From assembly GCA_028870115.1 (NCBI GenBank), contig JAGWQH010000102.1, forward strand, positions 1-64,000: 64,000 nucleotides of DNA. Direction: 5' to 3'. The notes under the pieces are model-generated. The model did no database searches and had not been told where the DNA came from. It was given only the letters and a program-made list of their open reading frames with translations. The DNA comes from Candidatus Methylomirabilota bacterium (GTDB lineage Bacteria > Methylomirabilota > Methylomirabilia > Methylomirabilales > Methylomirabilaceae). Every line of letters starts with the position of its first letter. Positions within the stretch are counted from its first letter, which is position 1. The translations under genes and the position numbers were made by a program. Positions 33,192 to 41,879 of the stretch are shown piece by piece.

Positions 33192-33520
33192 GGCTGCTTT
33201 TCGACCAGAACCTCTCGCCACGCCTCGTCAGTGCCCTTGCGGACCTTTTCCCTGAGTCGGTTCACGTTCGTGATATCGGCCTACAGCGCGGAGTTGACAC
33301 AGAGGTCTGGGCTTACGCAGCTCAACATGGACTTGCCATAGTGTCCAAGGACTCCGACTTCCATCAGATGAGTTTCCTTCTTGGCCATCCTCCAAAGGTG
33401 ATCTGGATTCGCCGCGGCAATTGTTCGACCCGGACCATCGAAACGCTGCTACGTATGTTTGAACGCGAGATCATTGCTTTTCTCGGCGACTCCGAAGCGG
33501 CTTTTCTGTCCTTGGGTTGA
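33188..33520 (+). CDS. DUF5615 PIN-like toxin
   Basis: Protein of 110 residues, the DUF5615 PIN-fold partner of DUF433. The N-terminus LLFDQNLSPRLVSALADLFP holds the first acidic residue; VHVRDIGLQRGVDTEVWAYA and GLAIVSKDSDFHQM hold further acidic residues of the expected nuclease centre; PPKVIWIRRGNCST is the conserved strand after it. It would act as a ribonuclease when free from the antitoxin. The stop is immediately followed by a transposase remnant, so the pair may have arrived by or next to an insertion sequence. Confidence 0.88.
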   Translation: MRLLFDQNLSPRLVSALADLFPESVHVRDIGLQRGVDTEVWAYAAQHGLAIVSKDSDFHQMSFLLGHPPKVIWIRRGNCSTRTIETLLRMFEREIIAFLGDSEAAFLSLG

Positions 33521-33706
33521 GCAGCGCCGAACCCTGAAGCAGGAGTATGTGTGGTTACACCATTTCGCGTCCTTCGAGCAGGCCCAACGGGGGTCATCCT
33601 GGCCTGGATCGACCGCTACAACACGGAACGGCATCACTCGGCTCTGGGGTATCTTGCCTCTCGTGCCTGGCGCGAATGCTTCTATCAGCTCCCCCAGGCT
33701 GCGTGA
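33521..33706 (+). pseudogene. 3' remnant of an IS3-type transposase (frameshifted)
   Basis: The first half reads RTLKQEYVWLHHFASFEQAQ and the second, after a shift of one frame near 33590, reads VILAWIDRYNTERHHSALGY and on to LASRAWRECFYQLPQAA before TGA at 33704-33706. Together these are the C-terminal end of a DDE integrase-type transposase (RTLK(E/Q)E, IDRYNxxRPHSALGY motifs). The catalytic core and the 5' part are gone and no terminal inverted repeats were recognised. It is a dead insertion-sequence relic. Confidence 0.8.
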
Positions 33707-33788
33707 GCCCTGTTGACCTTCAGTGGGCCACTACACCCAACCGTTGCGAGACCAGTTCACTTGCTACCAACATCTTCTTTCCTTTGCG

Positions 33789-33817
33789 TTGACAACCTCC
33801 CCGTTGTATGCTAAGGA
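33789..33817 (+). promoter_or_regulatory. Candidate promoter of the HNH-uvrB pair
   Basis: TTGACA (33789-33794), a 17-nt spacer ending TGC, and TAAGGA (33812-33817) make a -35 with an extended -10 (TGnTAAGGAT). It lies 50 nt upstream of the chosen HNH start. The -10 is only a partial match, so confidence is moderate. Confidence 0.5.
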
Positions 33818-33867
33818 TGATTCCACTATACGGGGATTCGTAAGCCTTGAGTCCACTGAACCGTTCG

Positions 33868-34413
33868 ATGGACACTGACAAAGTATTGGTATTGAACAAC
33901 TCTTTTGAGCCCCTCCACGTCTGTACCGCGCGAAGAGCTATTATTCTGCTGTATACCGGAAAGGCCGAACGGATCGAGGACAGTCCACACTTCATTCACT
34001 CTCCATCGATTGTTTTTGTTATCCCTGCTGTGATCCGCCTCCATCGCTACGTGAGGCGTCCCGTCATTCCCACGGTCTCCTTTAATAAGAAGAATATCCT
34101 GAAGCGGGACGCCTATACCTGTCAGTACTGCGGTCGAAACGGCGGCGAACGGATGACCATCGACCATGTGATCCCCAGATCGCTTGGCGGACGGACTGTC
34201 TGGGAGAATGTGGTGAGCGCCTGCCGCGCCTGCAATTTGAAGAAGGGCAGTAAGCCCCTTCACGAGGCCAGCATGAGCCTGCTCCGCAAGCCAGCCAAGC
34301 CGGTCTCTGTCGTGTACCTCGGCATCATGTTCTATTCCCCGCACGGGGCCGGGTCCTGGAGCAAGTACCTTCCCCGTGGAGCAGGGGGGGACCTGTCGGG
34401 CTCCCTTTCCTGA
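33868..34413 (+). CDS. HNH endonuclease
   Basis: Protein of 181 residues. N-terminal strand motif KVLVLNNSFEPLHVCTARRA is typical of a widespread family of free-standing HNH proteins. The nuclease core is YTCQYCGRNGGERMTIDHV, then IPRSLGGRTVWENVVSACRA and CNLKKGSK: two CxxC zinc knuckles enclosing the D-H ... N ... N/H residues. ATG at 33868 is chosen; a TTG at 33847 would add seven residues. Its biological role is unknown; relatives are chromosomal in many lineages and not obviously mobile. It is followed after 12 nt by uvrB, probably on the same mRNA. Confidence 0.88.
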   Translation: MDTDKVLVLNNSFEPLHVCTARRAIILLYTGKAERIEDSPHFIHSPSIVFVIPAVIRLHRYVRRPVIPTVSFNKKNILKRDAYTCQYCGRNGGERMTIDHVIPRSLGGRTVWENVVSACRACNLKKGSKPLHEASMSLLRKPAKPVSVVYLGIMFYSPHGAGSWSKYLPRGAGGDLSGSLS

Positions 34414-34425
34414 CCACCTTCCACC

Positions 34426-36426
34426 ATGCCCAATTTCAAGCTCGTCTGCGACTATCAGCCAAAGGGCGATCAACCCCAGGCGATCAGAAAACTGGTTGAG
34501 GGGTGCCTGCAGGGTCGGCCCCACCAGGTGCTCCTTGGCGTGACAGGTTCGGGCAAGACGTTTACCATGGCGAACGTGATCGCCGCGATCGAACGCCCGA
34601 CGCTGATCATTGCCCACAACAAGACCTTGGCCGCCCAGCTCTTTGAAGAGTTCAAGGCGTTTTTCCCGCATAATGCCGTTGAATACTTCGTGAGCTACTA
34701 CGACTACTATCAGCCCGAGGCGTACCTGCCTGTCACTGATACCTTCATCGAGAAGGATTCGATGATCAACGATCAGATCGACAAGCTTCGCCATTCGGCC
34801 ACTCGGTCGCTGCTGGAGCGGCGTGACGTAGTCATCGTGGCTTCCGTCTCATGCATCTATGGTTTGGGTTCCCCGGAAGCCTATTATGGGATGATGGTTT
34901 TCCTGGAGCGGGGCGGCCATTGTAATCGGGAGGCGATGCTCCGGAAGCTGGTGGAGATCCAGTATCAGCGGAACGAGTACGATCTGCACCGCGGAACGTT
35001 CAGAGTCCGAGGGGACGTTGTGGAGATCTTCCCCGCCTACGCCGACACGGTGGTTCGAGTGGAACTGTTCGGCGACGAGGTGGAAGGGCTGTGGGAGATC
35101 GACCCGGTTACGGGCGAGCGGATCCAGGGACTCTATCGGGTTCCGATCTATCCGGCCACGCATTATGTCACCCCCCACGACCGTCGCGAGGTGGCCTTCG
35201 CTGCGATTCTCGAGGAGCTGAATGAGCAGGTCGCGTCCTTTGAGAAGGCCGGGAAGCTTCTCGAGGTGCAGCGGCTGAAGCAGCGCACCTTCTTCGACCT
35301 GGAGATGATGCGGGAGATCGGGACCTGCAAGGGGATCGAGAACTACTCGCGCCATCTATCGGGTCGGGCCATAGGCGAGCCGCCCCCCACGCTGATGGAC
35401 TACCTGCCGAGGGATGCCCTGGTGATCATCGATGAATCTCATCAGACGATCCCGCAGGTCCGTGGCATGTATCATGGCGACCGCTCCCGCAAGGGGACGC
35501 TGGTGGAGTACGGGTTCCGTCTTCCGTCTGCCCTGGATAATCGACCGTTCACCTTCGAGGAGTTTGAGCGGGCTGTGCGTCAGGTCATTTACGTGTCGGC
35601 TACGCCAGGCCCCTACGAACTGACGAAGGTGAAGGGGGAGGTCGTGGAACAGATTATCCGCCCCACCGGATTGATCGACCCTGAGATCCAGGTCAGGCCG
35701 ATCCGCGGGCAGATCGATGACCTGATCGGCGAGATCCGAGCGATCACCGCGAGAGGCCATCGGGTCCTGGTCACGACGCTGACCAAGCGGATGGCTGAGA
35801 ACCTTACCGACTACCTCGCCGAGGTCGGGATCAAGGTCCGCTACCTGCACTCGGACATCGATACGCTCGAGCGAAATGAGATCATCCGCGAACTGAGGCT
35901 TGGGAAGTTTGATGTGCTGGTCGGGATTAACCTGTTGCGGGAAGGACTGGACATCCCCGAGGTGGCGCTGGTCGCCATCCTGGATGCCGACAAGGAGGGG
36001 TTCCTTCGCTCCTCCGGGTCTCTTATCCAGACTATCGGCCGCGCCGCCAGGAACGTCGAGGGGCGGGTGGTGCTATACGCCGACACCATCACCGACTCGA
36101 TGAGGCGCGCCATGGAGGAGACTGAGCGGAGACGCGAGCGTCAGATGGCTTATAACCGCGAGTACGGAATCACGCCGGAAAGCATCAAGAAGTCGATTTC
36201 TGATGTCCTCTCAAGCGTCTGCGAGAAGGATTACTACACCGTTCCAGCAACGTCAGACGCCGAGGGAGCTGGCCGTTTTACGCAAGAAGAGCTACCGGCC
36301 TACATCGAGCAGTTAGAGAAAGAGATGCGGGCAGCAGCGAAGCGGCTCGAATTCGAGCGCGCGGCGGAGCTTCGGGATCGAATCCGGGAGACGGAGAAGC
36401 GCCGCCTCGGTATCGTCGAGGAGTAG
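34426..36426 (+). CDS. uvrB: UvrABC system helicase-like subunit UvrB
   Basis: Nucleotide excision repair damage-verification protein of 666 residues. Walker [17 protein letters not shown] near residue 40, the beta-hairpin segment [20 protein letters not shown] that clamps DNA, DEAD-like [13 protein letters not shown], motif [23 protein letters not shown] and [19 protein letters not shown], and the C-terminal UvrC-interacting UVR domain ([20 protein letters not shown]) are all present. It is full-length. UvrA and UvrC genes are not in the window. Confidence 0.98.
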   Translation: MPNFKLVCDYQPKGDQPQAIRKLVEGCLQGRPHQVLLGVTGSGKTFTMANVIAAIERPTLIIAHNKTLAAQLFEEFKAFFPHNAVEYFVSYYDYYQPEAYLPVTDTFIEKDSMINDQIDKLRHSATRSLLERRDVVIVASVSCIYGLGSPEAYYGMMVFLERGGHCNREAMLRKLVEIQYQRNEYDLHRGTFRVRGDVVEIFPAYADTVVRVELFGDEVEGLWEIDPVTGERIQGLYRVPIYPATHYVTPHDRREVAFAAILEELNEQVASFEKAGKLLEVQRLKQRTFFDLEMMREIGTCKGIENYSRHLSGRAIGEPPPTLMDYLPRDALVIIDESHQTIPQVRGMYHGDRSRKGTLVEYGFRLPSALDNRPFTFEEFERAVRQVIYVSATPGPYELTKVKGEVVEQIIRPTGLIDPEIQVRPIRGQIDDLIGEIRAITARGHRVLVTTLTKRMAENLTDYLAEVGIKVRYLHSDIDTLERNEIIRELRLGKFDVLVGINLLREGLDIPEVALVAILDADKEGFLRSSGSLIQTIGRAARNVEGRVVLYADTITDSMRRAMEETERRRERQMAYNREYGITPESIKKSISDVLSSVCEKDYYTVPATSDAEGAGRFTQEELPAYIEQLEKEMRAAAKRLEFERAAELRDRIRETEKRRLGIVEE

Positions 36427-36560
36427 ACGGAGTCGGAGAAGAGAGGCTGATCGAAGCGTTGCGCAGTGTAAGGATGCGGGGTGCGAGGTAAAGATTCCTG
36501 TCTATAGGGACAGGGCATTGAAAGGCCGCAGGGTCTTAACGACAACAGGAGGTGACAAGC

Positions 36561-36764
36561 ATGAAAGGTAAAGTGAAGTGGTTCAACGTAACGAAACGGT
36601 TCGGGTTCGTCGTGCGGGACGATGGGGGACAGGATGCGTTCGTCCACGCGAGTGACGTGGAGGGGGGCGTTACCCTGAGGGAAGGCGACACGGTCGAGTT
36701 TGACCTGGGCCAGGATGATCGTGGCCGTGCGAAGGCGGTCCGGGTCCGGGTCGTGCAGGGGTAA
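36561..36764 (+). CDS. Cold-shock domain protein
   Basis: Single cold-shock (OB-fold) domain of 67 residues. RNP1 is KRFGFVV and RNP2 DAFVHASDV, with the standard start MKGKVKWFNV. A perfect Shine-Dalgarno AGGAGGTGA (36547-36555) sits just upstream of ATG 36561, which decides the start against an earlier frame position. It binds single-stranded RNA/DNA. The 134-nt leader contains a small hairpin (CCTGTC/GACAGG near 36496-36513), which could be relevant to cold regulation. A near-palindrome follows the stop. Confidence 0.95.
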   Translation: MKGKVKWFNVTKRFGFVVRDDGGQDAFVHASDVEGGVTLREGDTVEFDLGQDDRGRAKAVRVRVVQG

Positions 36765-36767
36765 TCA

Positions 36768-36786
36768 CCAGACTAGACTAGTCTGG
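36768..36786. repeat. 19-nt near-perfect palindrome after the cold-shock gene
   Basis: CCAGACTAG-A-CTAGTCTGG has 9-bp arms around a single A and starts 3 nt after the stop codon of the cold-shock gene. It could be a dimeric protein site, or a hairpin with a short loop; there is no U-tract, so it is not a good factor-independent terminator. Confidence 0.5.
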
Positions 36787-36877
36787 ACAAGCATTTGCTC
36801 AGATTGAGCGGGGAGGATCGTCGAGAGTAGATCGCTCCTTGCGCACTATACGTGTTTTCGTACTACTTAGGCGTTTA

Positions 36878-36966
36878 GGCTGACGGCTGACGGCTGTTAG
36901 GGGTAAAGCAGCGATCATATAGCCTTCAACCTTCAGCCTCTCTACCTGACCTCTGACCCCTACTTT
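36878..36966. repeat. Heptad-periodic degenerate repeats upstream of lysA
   Basis: GGC-TGACGGC-TGACGGC-TG (36878-36896) is followed, after a short gap, by pyrimidine-rich heptads that can be parsed AGCCTTC-AACCTTC-AGCCTCT-CTACCTG-ACCTCTG-ACCCCTA (about 36920-36961). The rest of this 269-nt spacer has no recognisable gene; a TTGACT at about 36970 could belong to a lysA promoter. Confidence 0.6.
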
Positions 36967-37033
36967 CCTTTTGACTACTCGCCCACCCTGTGCCAAAATC
37001 CGACACATAACGACTCACCAGGAGAGTGCTTGC

Positions 37034-38290
37034 ATGCATCATTTCCAGTATCGCGGTGATCATCTCATGTGCGAAGAGGTGCCGATTGAGCGGATCGCTG
37101 AGGAGGTCGGCACCCCGTTCTATCTGTATAGTCACGCGACGCTCGCGCATCACTTCCGAACGTTTGATCAGGCGTTCGCCGACATCCCCCACTTGGTTTG
37201 TTTTGCGATGAAGGCGAACTCCAACGGCGCGACGTTGAAGCTCTTCGCCGACCTCGGAGGCGGCGCCGATGTTGTGTCGGGCGGAGAGCTGTATCGCGCC
37301 ATGAGGGCCGGTATTCCGCCCAGCCGGATCGTCTTTGCGGGAGTGGGCAAGACCCGCGAGGAGATGGACTTCGCCCTGAAGTCCGATATCCTGATGTTTA
37401 ACGTGGAGTCGCCCCAGGAGCTCCGCCTGCTGAATGACGTGGCCGAGGCCATGGGGACGAAGGCGAGGGTGGCGCTGCGGATCAACCCGGACGTCGATCC
37501 AAAGACGCATCCGTATATTTCGACCGGGCTGAAGAAGAGTAAGTTCGGTATCGATATCTCCCTGGCGATGGAGGAGTACCGAGTCGCCAGGGAACTGCGA
37601 CACATCGAGGTCGTCGGAGTTCATCAGCATATCGGGTCCCAGATCACCGAGATCGCGCCCTTTGTAGACAGTCTGGCCAAGATTGCCGGGCTGATCGCGG
37701 AACTCCGAGATCATGGCTTTGCGATCAAGTACCTGGATGTCGGTGGCGGGCTCGGGATTACCTACAAGGATGAAAATCCGCCGGTGCCACGGGTCTTCGC
37801 GGAAGCCATGATTGCGGTCGTCAAGGATCTGGACTGCACCATCGTGCTGGAGCCGGGACGGGTGATCGTGGGGAATGCGGGGGTTCTAGTGACGAGGGTC
37901 CTCTACGACAAGCGTACGCCTGCCAAACATTTTATCATAGTCGATGCCGGGATGAACGACCTGGTTCGCCCGAGTCTGTACGGCTCATTCCACTCCATCC
38001 TCCCCGCACGGCGTGAGAAAGAGCGGGAGACGGTAGTGGCCGATGTGGTGGGTCCCGTCTGCGAGTCGGGAGATTTCCTGGCCAAGGACCGATCGATGCC
38101 GGCCCCAGAGCCAGGGGAGCTATTGGTCGTAATGAGCGCCGGCGCCTATGGCCACACGATGTCATCCAACTATAACAGCCGGCCCCGACTTCCGGAGATC
38201 CTGGTGAAGGGCGATCGCATCTTCACGATTCGCGAGCGGGAAAGCTATGAGGATCTGGTCCGAAGCGAGCGGCTTCCTCCGGATCTTTGA
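37034..38290 (+). CDS. lysA: Diaminopimelate decarboxylase
   Basis: PLP-dependent enzyme of 418 residues making L-lysine from meso-diaminopimelate, the last step of the pathway. PLP Lys is K60 in FAMKANSNGATL; other family motifs are VVSGGELYRAM, HQHIGSQI, LDVGGGLGITY, EPGRVIVGNAG and the Cys-containing GPVCESGDFLAKDR of the substrate site. ATG 37034 is placed 7-8 nt after AGGAGAG, which is better than any upstream start. It opens the lysine cluster lysA-dapF-dapA-dapB-FAH-dapL. Confidence 0.97.
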   Translation: MHHFQYRGDHLMCEEVPIERIAEEVGTPFYLYSHATLAHHFRTFDQAFADIPHLVCFAMKANSNGATLKLFADLGGGADVVSGGELYRAMRAGIPPSRIVFAGVGKTREEMDFALKSDILMFNVESPQELRLLNDVAEAMGTKARVALRINPDVDPKTHPYISTGLKKSKFGIDISLAMEEYRVARELRHIEVVGVHQHIGSQITEIAPFVDSLAKIAGLIAELRDHGFAIKYLDVGGGLGITYKDENPPVPRVFAEAMIAVVKDLDCTIVLEPGRVIVGNAGVLVTRVLYDKRTPAKHFIIVDAGMNDLVRPSLYGSFHSILPARREKERETVVADVVGPVCESGDFLAKDRSMPAPEPGELLVVMSAGAYGHTMSSNYNSRPRLPEILVKGDRIFTIRERESYEDLVRSERLPPDL

Positions 38291-38313
38291 TCGATAACTG
38301 TCGAGAGAGCGGT

Positions 38314-39141
38314 ATGATGGATAAGCTGATCTTTATGAAGATGAGCGGGAGCGGGAACGATTTCATCGTGGTCGACAACCGCGATGGCCGGCTCGATATT
38401 GAGCTCACGACGCTGGCTGAGCGGGTCTGCCGGCGACGGATATCGGTGGGAGCCGATGGCCTGATCCTGGTCGAACCTTCCTCAGTAGCAGATTTCCGGA
38501 TGCGAATCTTGAACGCCGACGGTAGCGAGGCGGAGATGTGCGGCAATGGCGGCCGCTGCGTGGCGAGGTTTGCTGAGATGCTGGGGATCGCCGGACCCCA
38601 CATGGCCTTTGAAACGCTGGCCGGGATTATTCGAGCTGAAGTAAACGGTTCGAGGGTCAAGCTTCAGACAAGTCGGCCACGGGACATTCGCCTTCATCAA
38701 TCAATTGAGGTGGATGGCGACCTGCATGAGATCCACAGCATTAATACGGGGGTGCCGCATGCCGTCCTCTTTTATACCGACCTGGAGGCGGTCCCGATCC
38801 GAACGCTGGGGCGCGCCATCAGGTTTCATCCGGCCTTTCAACCCGCTGGGACCAATGTCAATTTTGCAACGATCCTTGACGGGCATACGCTGGCCATCCG
38901 GACCTATGAACGCGGCGTCGAGGACGAGACGCTGGCCTGCGGTACGGGGACCGTCGGCTCGGCGCTGGTGGCGGCGACATTAGGGCTGGTCTCAACCCCG
39001 GTGCGGGTACAGGTCAGGAGCGGCGAGATACTGACGGTGTCTTTTACCGGGAAGGGGCCGGAATATGAGGAGGTCTTTTTCGAGGGGGAGGTCCGGCTGG
39101 TCTACCAGGGTGAACTGATGGCGGATGCGCTGAAAGCATAG
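38314..39141 (+). CDS. dapF: Diaminopimelate epimerase
   Basis: PLP-independent epimerase of 275 residues converting LL-DAP to meso-DAP, the form used both by LysA and MurE. The two active-site cysteines are C76 in EMCGNGGRC and C209 in TLACGTGTVGSAL. KMSGSGNDFIVVDN is the standard N-terminus. ATG 38314 (or the next ATG, 38317) follows GAGAGAGCGG; a TTG overlapping the lysA stop would extend it by nine residues but lacks a ribosome site. Confidence 0.96.
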   Translation: MMDKLIFMKMSGSGNDFIVVDNRDGRLDIELTTLAERVCRRRISVGADGLILVEPSSVADFRMRILNADGSEAEMCGNGGRCVARFAEMLGIAGPHMAFETLAGIIRAEVNGSRVKLQTSRPRDIRLHQSIEVDGDLHEIHSINTGVPHAVLFYTDLEAVPIRTLGRAIRFHPAFQPAGTNVNFATILDGHTLAIRTYERGVEDETLACGTGTVGSALVAATLGLVSTPVRVQVRSGEILTVSFTGKGPEYEEVFFEGEVRLVYQGELMADALKA

Positions 39142-39158
39142 TTTCGGATGGAGACGGT

Positions 39159-40043
39159 ATGAAGAGGATGTTCCAGGGTTCGATGGTGGCGTTGGTGACC
39201 CCCTTCAAAGGCGGACGGATTGACGAGTCGGTCCTCCGTGAGTTGGTAGAGTTTCACATCACAAACGGCACCGATGCCCTGGTGCCGTGCGGGACGACAG
39301 GCGAGTCCCCCACGCTCAGCCATGATGAACACAGGCGGGTGATCGAGCTGACGGTCGAGGCGGTGAACAGGCGTATAGCGGTCGTTGCCGGGACCGGCTC
39401 GAACAGTACGGCTGAAGCGATCGATCTGACCCGCTTCGCCAGGCAGGCCGGGGCCGATGGTGCCCTCCTGGTCCTCCCCTATTACAACAAGCCGACACAG
39501 GCGGGTCTCATCGCGCACTGCCGCGCCGTTGCTGATGCGGCGGAACTGCCGATAATTCTCTACAACATTCCGGGGCGGACCGGAATCAACATGCTGCCGG
39601 AAACGCTGGCGGCGCTGGCAGATCATCCATATATCGTCGGCATGAAGGAGGCAACCGGCAACCTGGAGCAGATGACTCAGGACATCGTCCTGTGCGGGGA
39701 TAAGCTCTCGTTCCTGTCGGGGGATGATACCCTGACGCTGCCACTCCTGGCGGTGGGAGGGCGAGGCGTGATTTCGGTAGTCGCCAACATCGTACCACGC
39801 GATGTGGCCGACTTGACTCATGCGTTCCTGGGCGGTGACTGGAAGCGCGCCAGGGAGATTCACCTTAAACTCTTCCCGCTCTGTCAGGCGATGTTCTATG
39901 AGACCAACCCGATCCCGGTCAAGACTGCTATGGCGCTTCTGGGAATGGTCAGTGGAGAGCTTCGCCTGCCGCTCTGCCCGATGAGCGAGCCCAGCCTGAA
40001 CCGGCTCAAAGCTGCGATGCGGGCCTACGGTCTGATCTCGTGA
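39159..40043 (+). CDS. dapA: 4-hydroxy-tetrahydrodipicolinate synthase
   Basis: Schiff-base aldolase of 294 residues that condenses pyruvate with aspartate semialdehyde. K163 in VGMKEATGN is the catalytic lysine; PCGTTGESPTL and LLVLPYYNKPTQ (with the catalytic Tyr) and IPGRTGINM are diagnostic. The length is standard. It lies 17 nt after dapF; the spacer to dapB contains four heptad repeats. Confidence 0.97.
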   Translation: MKRMFQGSMVALVTPFKGGRIDESVLRELVEFHITNGTDALVPCGTTGESPTLSHDEHRRVIELTVEAVNRRIAVVAGTGSNSTAEAIDLTRFARQAGADGALLVLPYYNKPTQAGLIAHCRAVADAAELPIILYNIPGRTGINMLPETLAALADHPYIVGMKEATGNLEQMTQDIVLCGDKLSFLSGDDTLTLPLLAVGGRGVISVVANIVPRDVADLTHAFLGGDWKRAREIHLKLFPLCQAMFYETNPIPVKTAMALLGMVSGELRLPLCPMSEPSLNRLKAAMRAYGLIS

Positions 40044-40050
40044 GCATTCC

Positions 40051-40078
40051 TACACTCTACACCCTACACCCTTCACCC
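40051..40078. repeat. Four tandem heptads in the dapA-dapB spacer
   Basis: TACACTC-TACACCC-TACACCC-TTCACCC occupy 40051-40078 exactly, filling most of the 52-nt spacer. The unit is similar to the heptads before folK and, in reverse complement, before murB. Confidence 0.8.
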
Positions 40079-40095
40079 TTGTTCGGTGTTTCTCA

Positions 40096-40908
40096 ATGAT
40101 ACGCACCGTTGTCTGTGGCGTAGCCGGGCGGATGGGCGGGCGAATTATCGCCATGATTCATGAGGCAGACGACTTCACCCTGGCCGGGGCAATCGAACAA
40201 CCAAGCAGTCCGAGCATCGGGCGTGATGCCGGTGAGGTGGCGGGTATCGGCACGCTGGGCGTTCCGGTTATCGGCGATCTGGGTGCGGTGGTGGGTGAAG
40301 GACAGGTGATGATCGACTTCACCACTCCGCAGGCCACTATGACCCATCTGGCCATTGCCGCCCTGGCGAAGGTACCTGTCGTAGTTGGGACCACGGGGTT
40401 CAGCACCGCCGATCTGACCAGGATCAAGGAACTCGGCTCGGCTGTTCCGTGCGTGCTCTCGCCCAACATGAGTATCGGGGTCAATCTCTTGTTTAAGGTT
40501 CTCACTGAGGTGGCCTCTACCCTCGGAGAGGGGTACGATGTTGAGATCGTTGAGACCCACCACCGGCTCAAAAAGGACGCCCCCAGCGGGACCGCATTGA
40601 AAATGGCACAAGTGATCGCCGGGGCGCTGGGCCGTGACTTAGGCAAGGTGGGCGTCTATGGTCGAAAAGGTATGGTCGGAGCGCGCAGTAAAGAAGAGAT
40701 TGCTATTCATGCGCTGCGAGCCGGGGACGTGGTTGGGGAACATACCGTGATCTTTGACGGCATGGGGGAGCGGATCGAGGTCACGCACCGGGCCCACAGT
40801 CGGGACAATTTTGCTCGCGGCGCCTTGCGCGCAGCCCGTTGGATCATCGGCCGGCCGCCCGGACTGTACGATATGCAGGATGTGCTGGGATTAAGAGCGC
40901 GAACATGA
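40096..40908 (+). CDS. dapB: 4-hydroxy-tetrahydrodipicolinate reductase
   Basis: NAD(P)H-dependent reductase of 270 residues that produces tetrahydrodipicolinate, the branch point used here by DapL. N-terminal Rossmann motif VVCGVAGRMGGRIIAMI, VIDFTTPQATMTHL-like segment (MIDFTTPQATM), VVGTTGFST and the substrate motif ETHHRLKKDAPSGTALKMA are all present. A palindromic dispersed repeat follows the gene. Confidence 0.97.
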   Translation: MIRTVVCGVAGRMGGRIIAMIHEADDFTLAGAIEQPSSPSIGRDAGEVAGIGTLGVPVIGDLGAVVGEGQVMIDFTTPQATMTHLAIAALAKVPVVVGTTGFSTADLTRIKELGSAVPCVLSPNMSIGVNLLFKVLTEVASTLGEGYDVEIVETHHRLKKDAPSGTALKMAQVIAGALGRDLGKVGVYGRKGMVGARSKEEIAIHALRAGDVVGEHTVIFDGMGERIEVTHRAHSRDNFARGALRAARWIIGRPPGLYDMQDVLGLRART

Positions 40909-40923
40909 ATCAGGAGCATTGTA

Positions 40924-41013
40924 GTCATTGCGAGCGACTGAAAGAAGCGCGGCAATCTCATCGTTGTTGTCCTGAAAGACGGCGAGATTGCTTCGGCTTC
41001 GCCTCGCAATGAC
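40924..41013. repeat. 90-bp palindromic dispersed repeat (MITE-like)
   Basis: Perfect 11-bp terminal inverted repeats GTCATTGCGAG (40924-40934) and CTCGCAATGAC (41003-41013) enclose a second inner pair, GCAATCTC (about 40952) and GAGATTGC (about 40984). This is the 'GTCATTGCGAG...CTCGCAATGAC' type that I recall as a common dispersed repeat in many bacterial genomes. It lies in the 182-nt dapB-FAH spacer and has no coding capacity. Confidence 0.8.
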
Positions 41014-41090
41014 ACGGGAGGCTTTTGGAGTAGTGACAGGCGCGAGAGAGCGTTTCTAGCGATGACCCTTTGGTGTCATGGACATAAATA

Positions 41091-41852
41091 ATGCGGATTG
41101 TGCGATTTGTTGTCGACAGGCAACCGAGGTACGGTATCGTAGAAGATAGTGTCGTTCGGGAGATCCAGGGCGACATCTTCAACAAGTTTGTCGTGACGAG
41201 CCGGACGCATTCGCTGAAGCGGATCAGGTTCCTTACGCCGACTGAACCCTCCAAGATCATAGGAGTCGGCCTGAACTATCGCGATCACGCCGAGGAGATG
41301 AAGCTGCAGACTCCGGACGAGCCAATTATCTTCTTAAAGCCGTCAAGTGCCTCGTTTCCCCATCGTGGCCGGATTATCTATCCGAAGTCGTGCAGTCGGC
41401 TCGATTATGAGGCGGAGTTGGGAATCGTCGTCAAGAGGACCGCGAGGGCCGTACCGGTCGAGAAGGCGCATCGCTACATCCTGGGGTATGTCTGCTTTAA
41501 CGATGTGACAGCGAGAGACTTGCAACGTCAAGACGGCCAGTGGACTCGAGCAAAATCGTTCGACACCTTCGCGCCGTTCGGCCCTTGGATCGAGACAGAC
41601 CTGGACCTCTCCGACGCCCCTATCCGGGCGTTCCTGAACGGTGTGATCCGACAGGAGTCCAACATCAATAACCTGATCTTTGAGGTGCCATACCTGCTGC
41701 ATTTTGTCTCCACAGTCATGACCCTCTATCCGGGTGATGTCATTACGACCGGTACCCCTTCGGGGATCGGTCCGATGCGGCCCGGCGATACGATCGAAAT
41801 CGAGGTGGAAGGGATCGGCCGGCTGAGTAACACGGTTGTCGCTGAAAGCTGA
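41091..41852 (+). CDS. Fumarylacetoacetate hydrolase (FAH)-family enzyme
   Basis: FAH superfamily protein of 253 residues. The metal-binding core is seen in the order IGVGLNYRDHAEEM, FLKPSSA, DYEAELGIVVKR (two acidic ligands), and GYVCFNDVTARDLQ with the Asp ligand; VITTGTPSGIGPMRPGD closes the domain. Family members hydrolyse or decarboxylate beta-diketo acids, for example 2-hydroxyhepta-2,4-diene-1,7-dioate isomerases or oxaloacetate decarboxylase/acylpyruvases. Its place between dapB and dapL raises a link to lysine synthesis, such as repair or removal of a keto by-product, but this is only context. The reaction is not assigned. Confidence 0.88.
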   Translation: MRIVRFVVDRQPRYGIVEDSVVREIQGDIFNKFVVTSRTHSLKRIRFLTPTEPSKIIGVGLNYRDHAEEMKLQTPDEPIIFLKPSSASFPHRGRIIYPKSCSRLDYEAELGIVVKRTARAVPVEKAHRYILGYVCFNDVTARDLQRQDGQWTRAKSFDTFAPFGPWIETDLDLSDAPIRAFLNGVIRQESNINNLIFEVPYLLHFVSTVMTLYPGDVITTGTPSGIGPMRPGDTIEIEVEGIGRLSNTVVAES

Positions 41853-41879
41853 TAGCGAATTCATGAGGAGAAGATAGGC

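Noticed and set aside
40041-40090. CRISPR-like array in the dapA-dapB spacer
   Set aside because: Units are 7 bp without spacers; it is a short tandem heptad repeat. No CRISPR repeats or cas genes are seen in the window.
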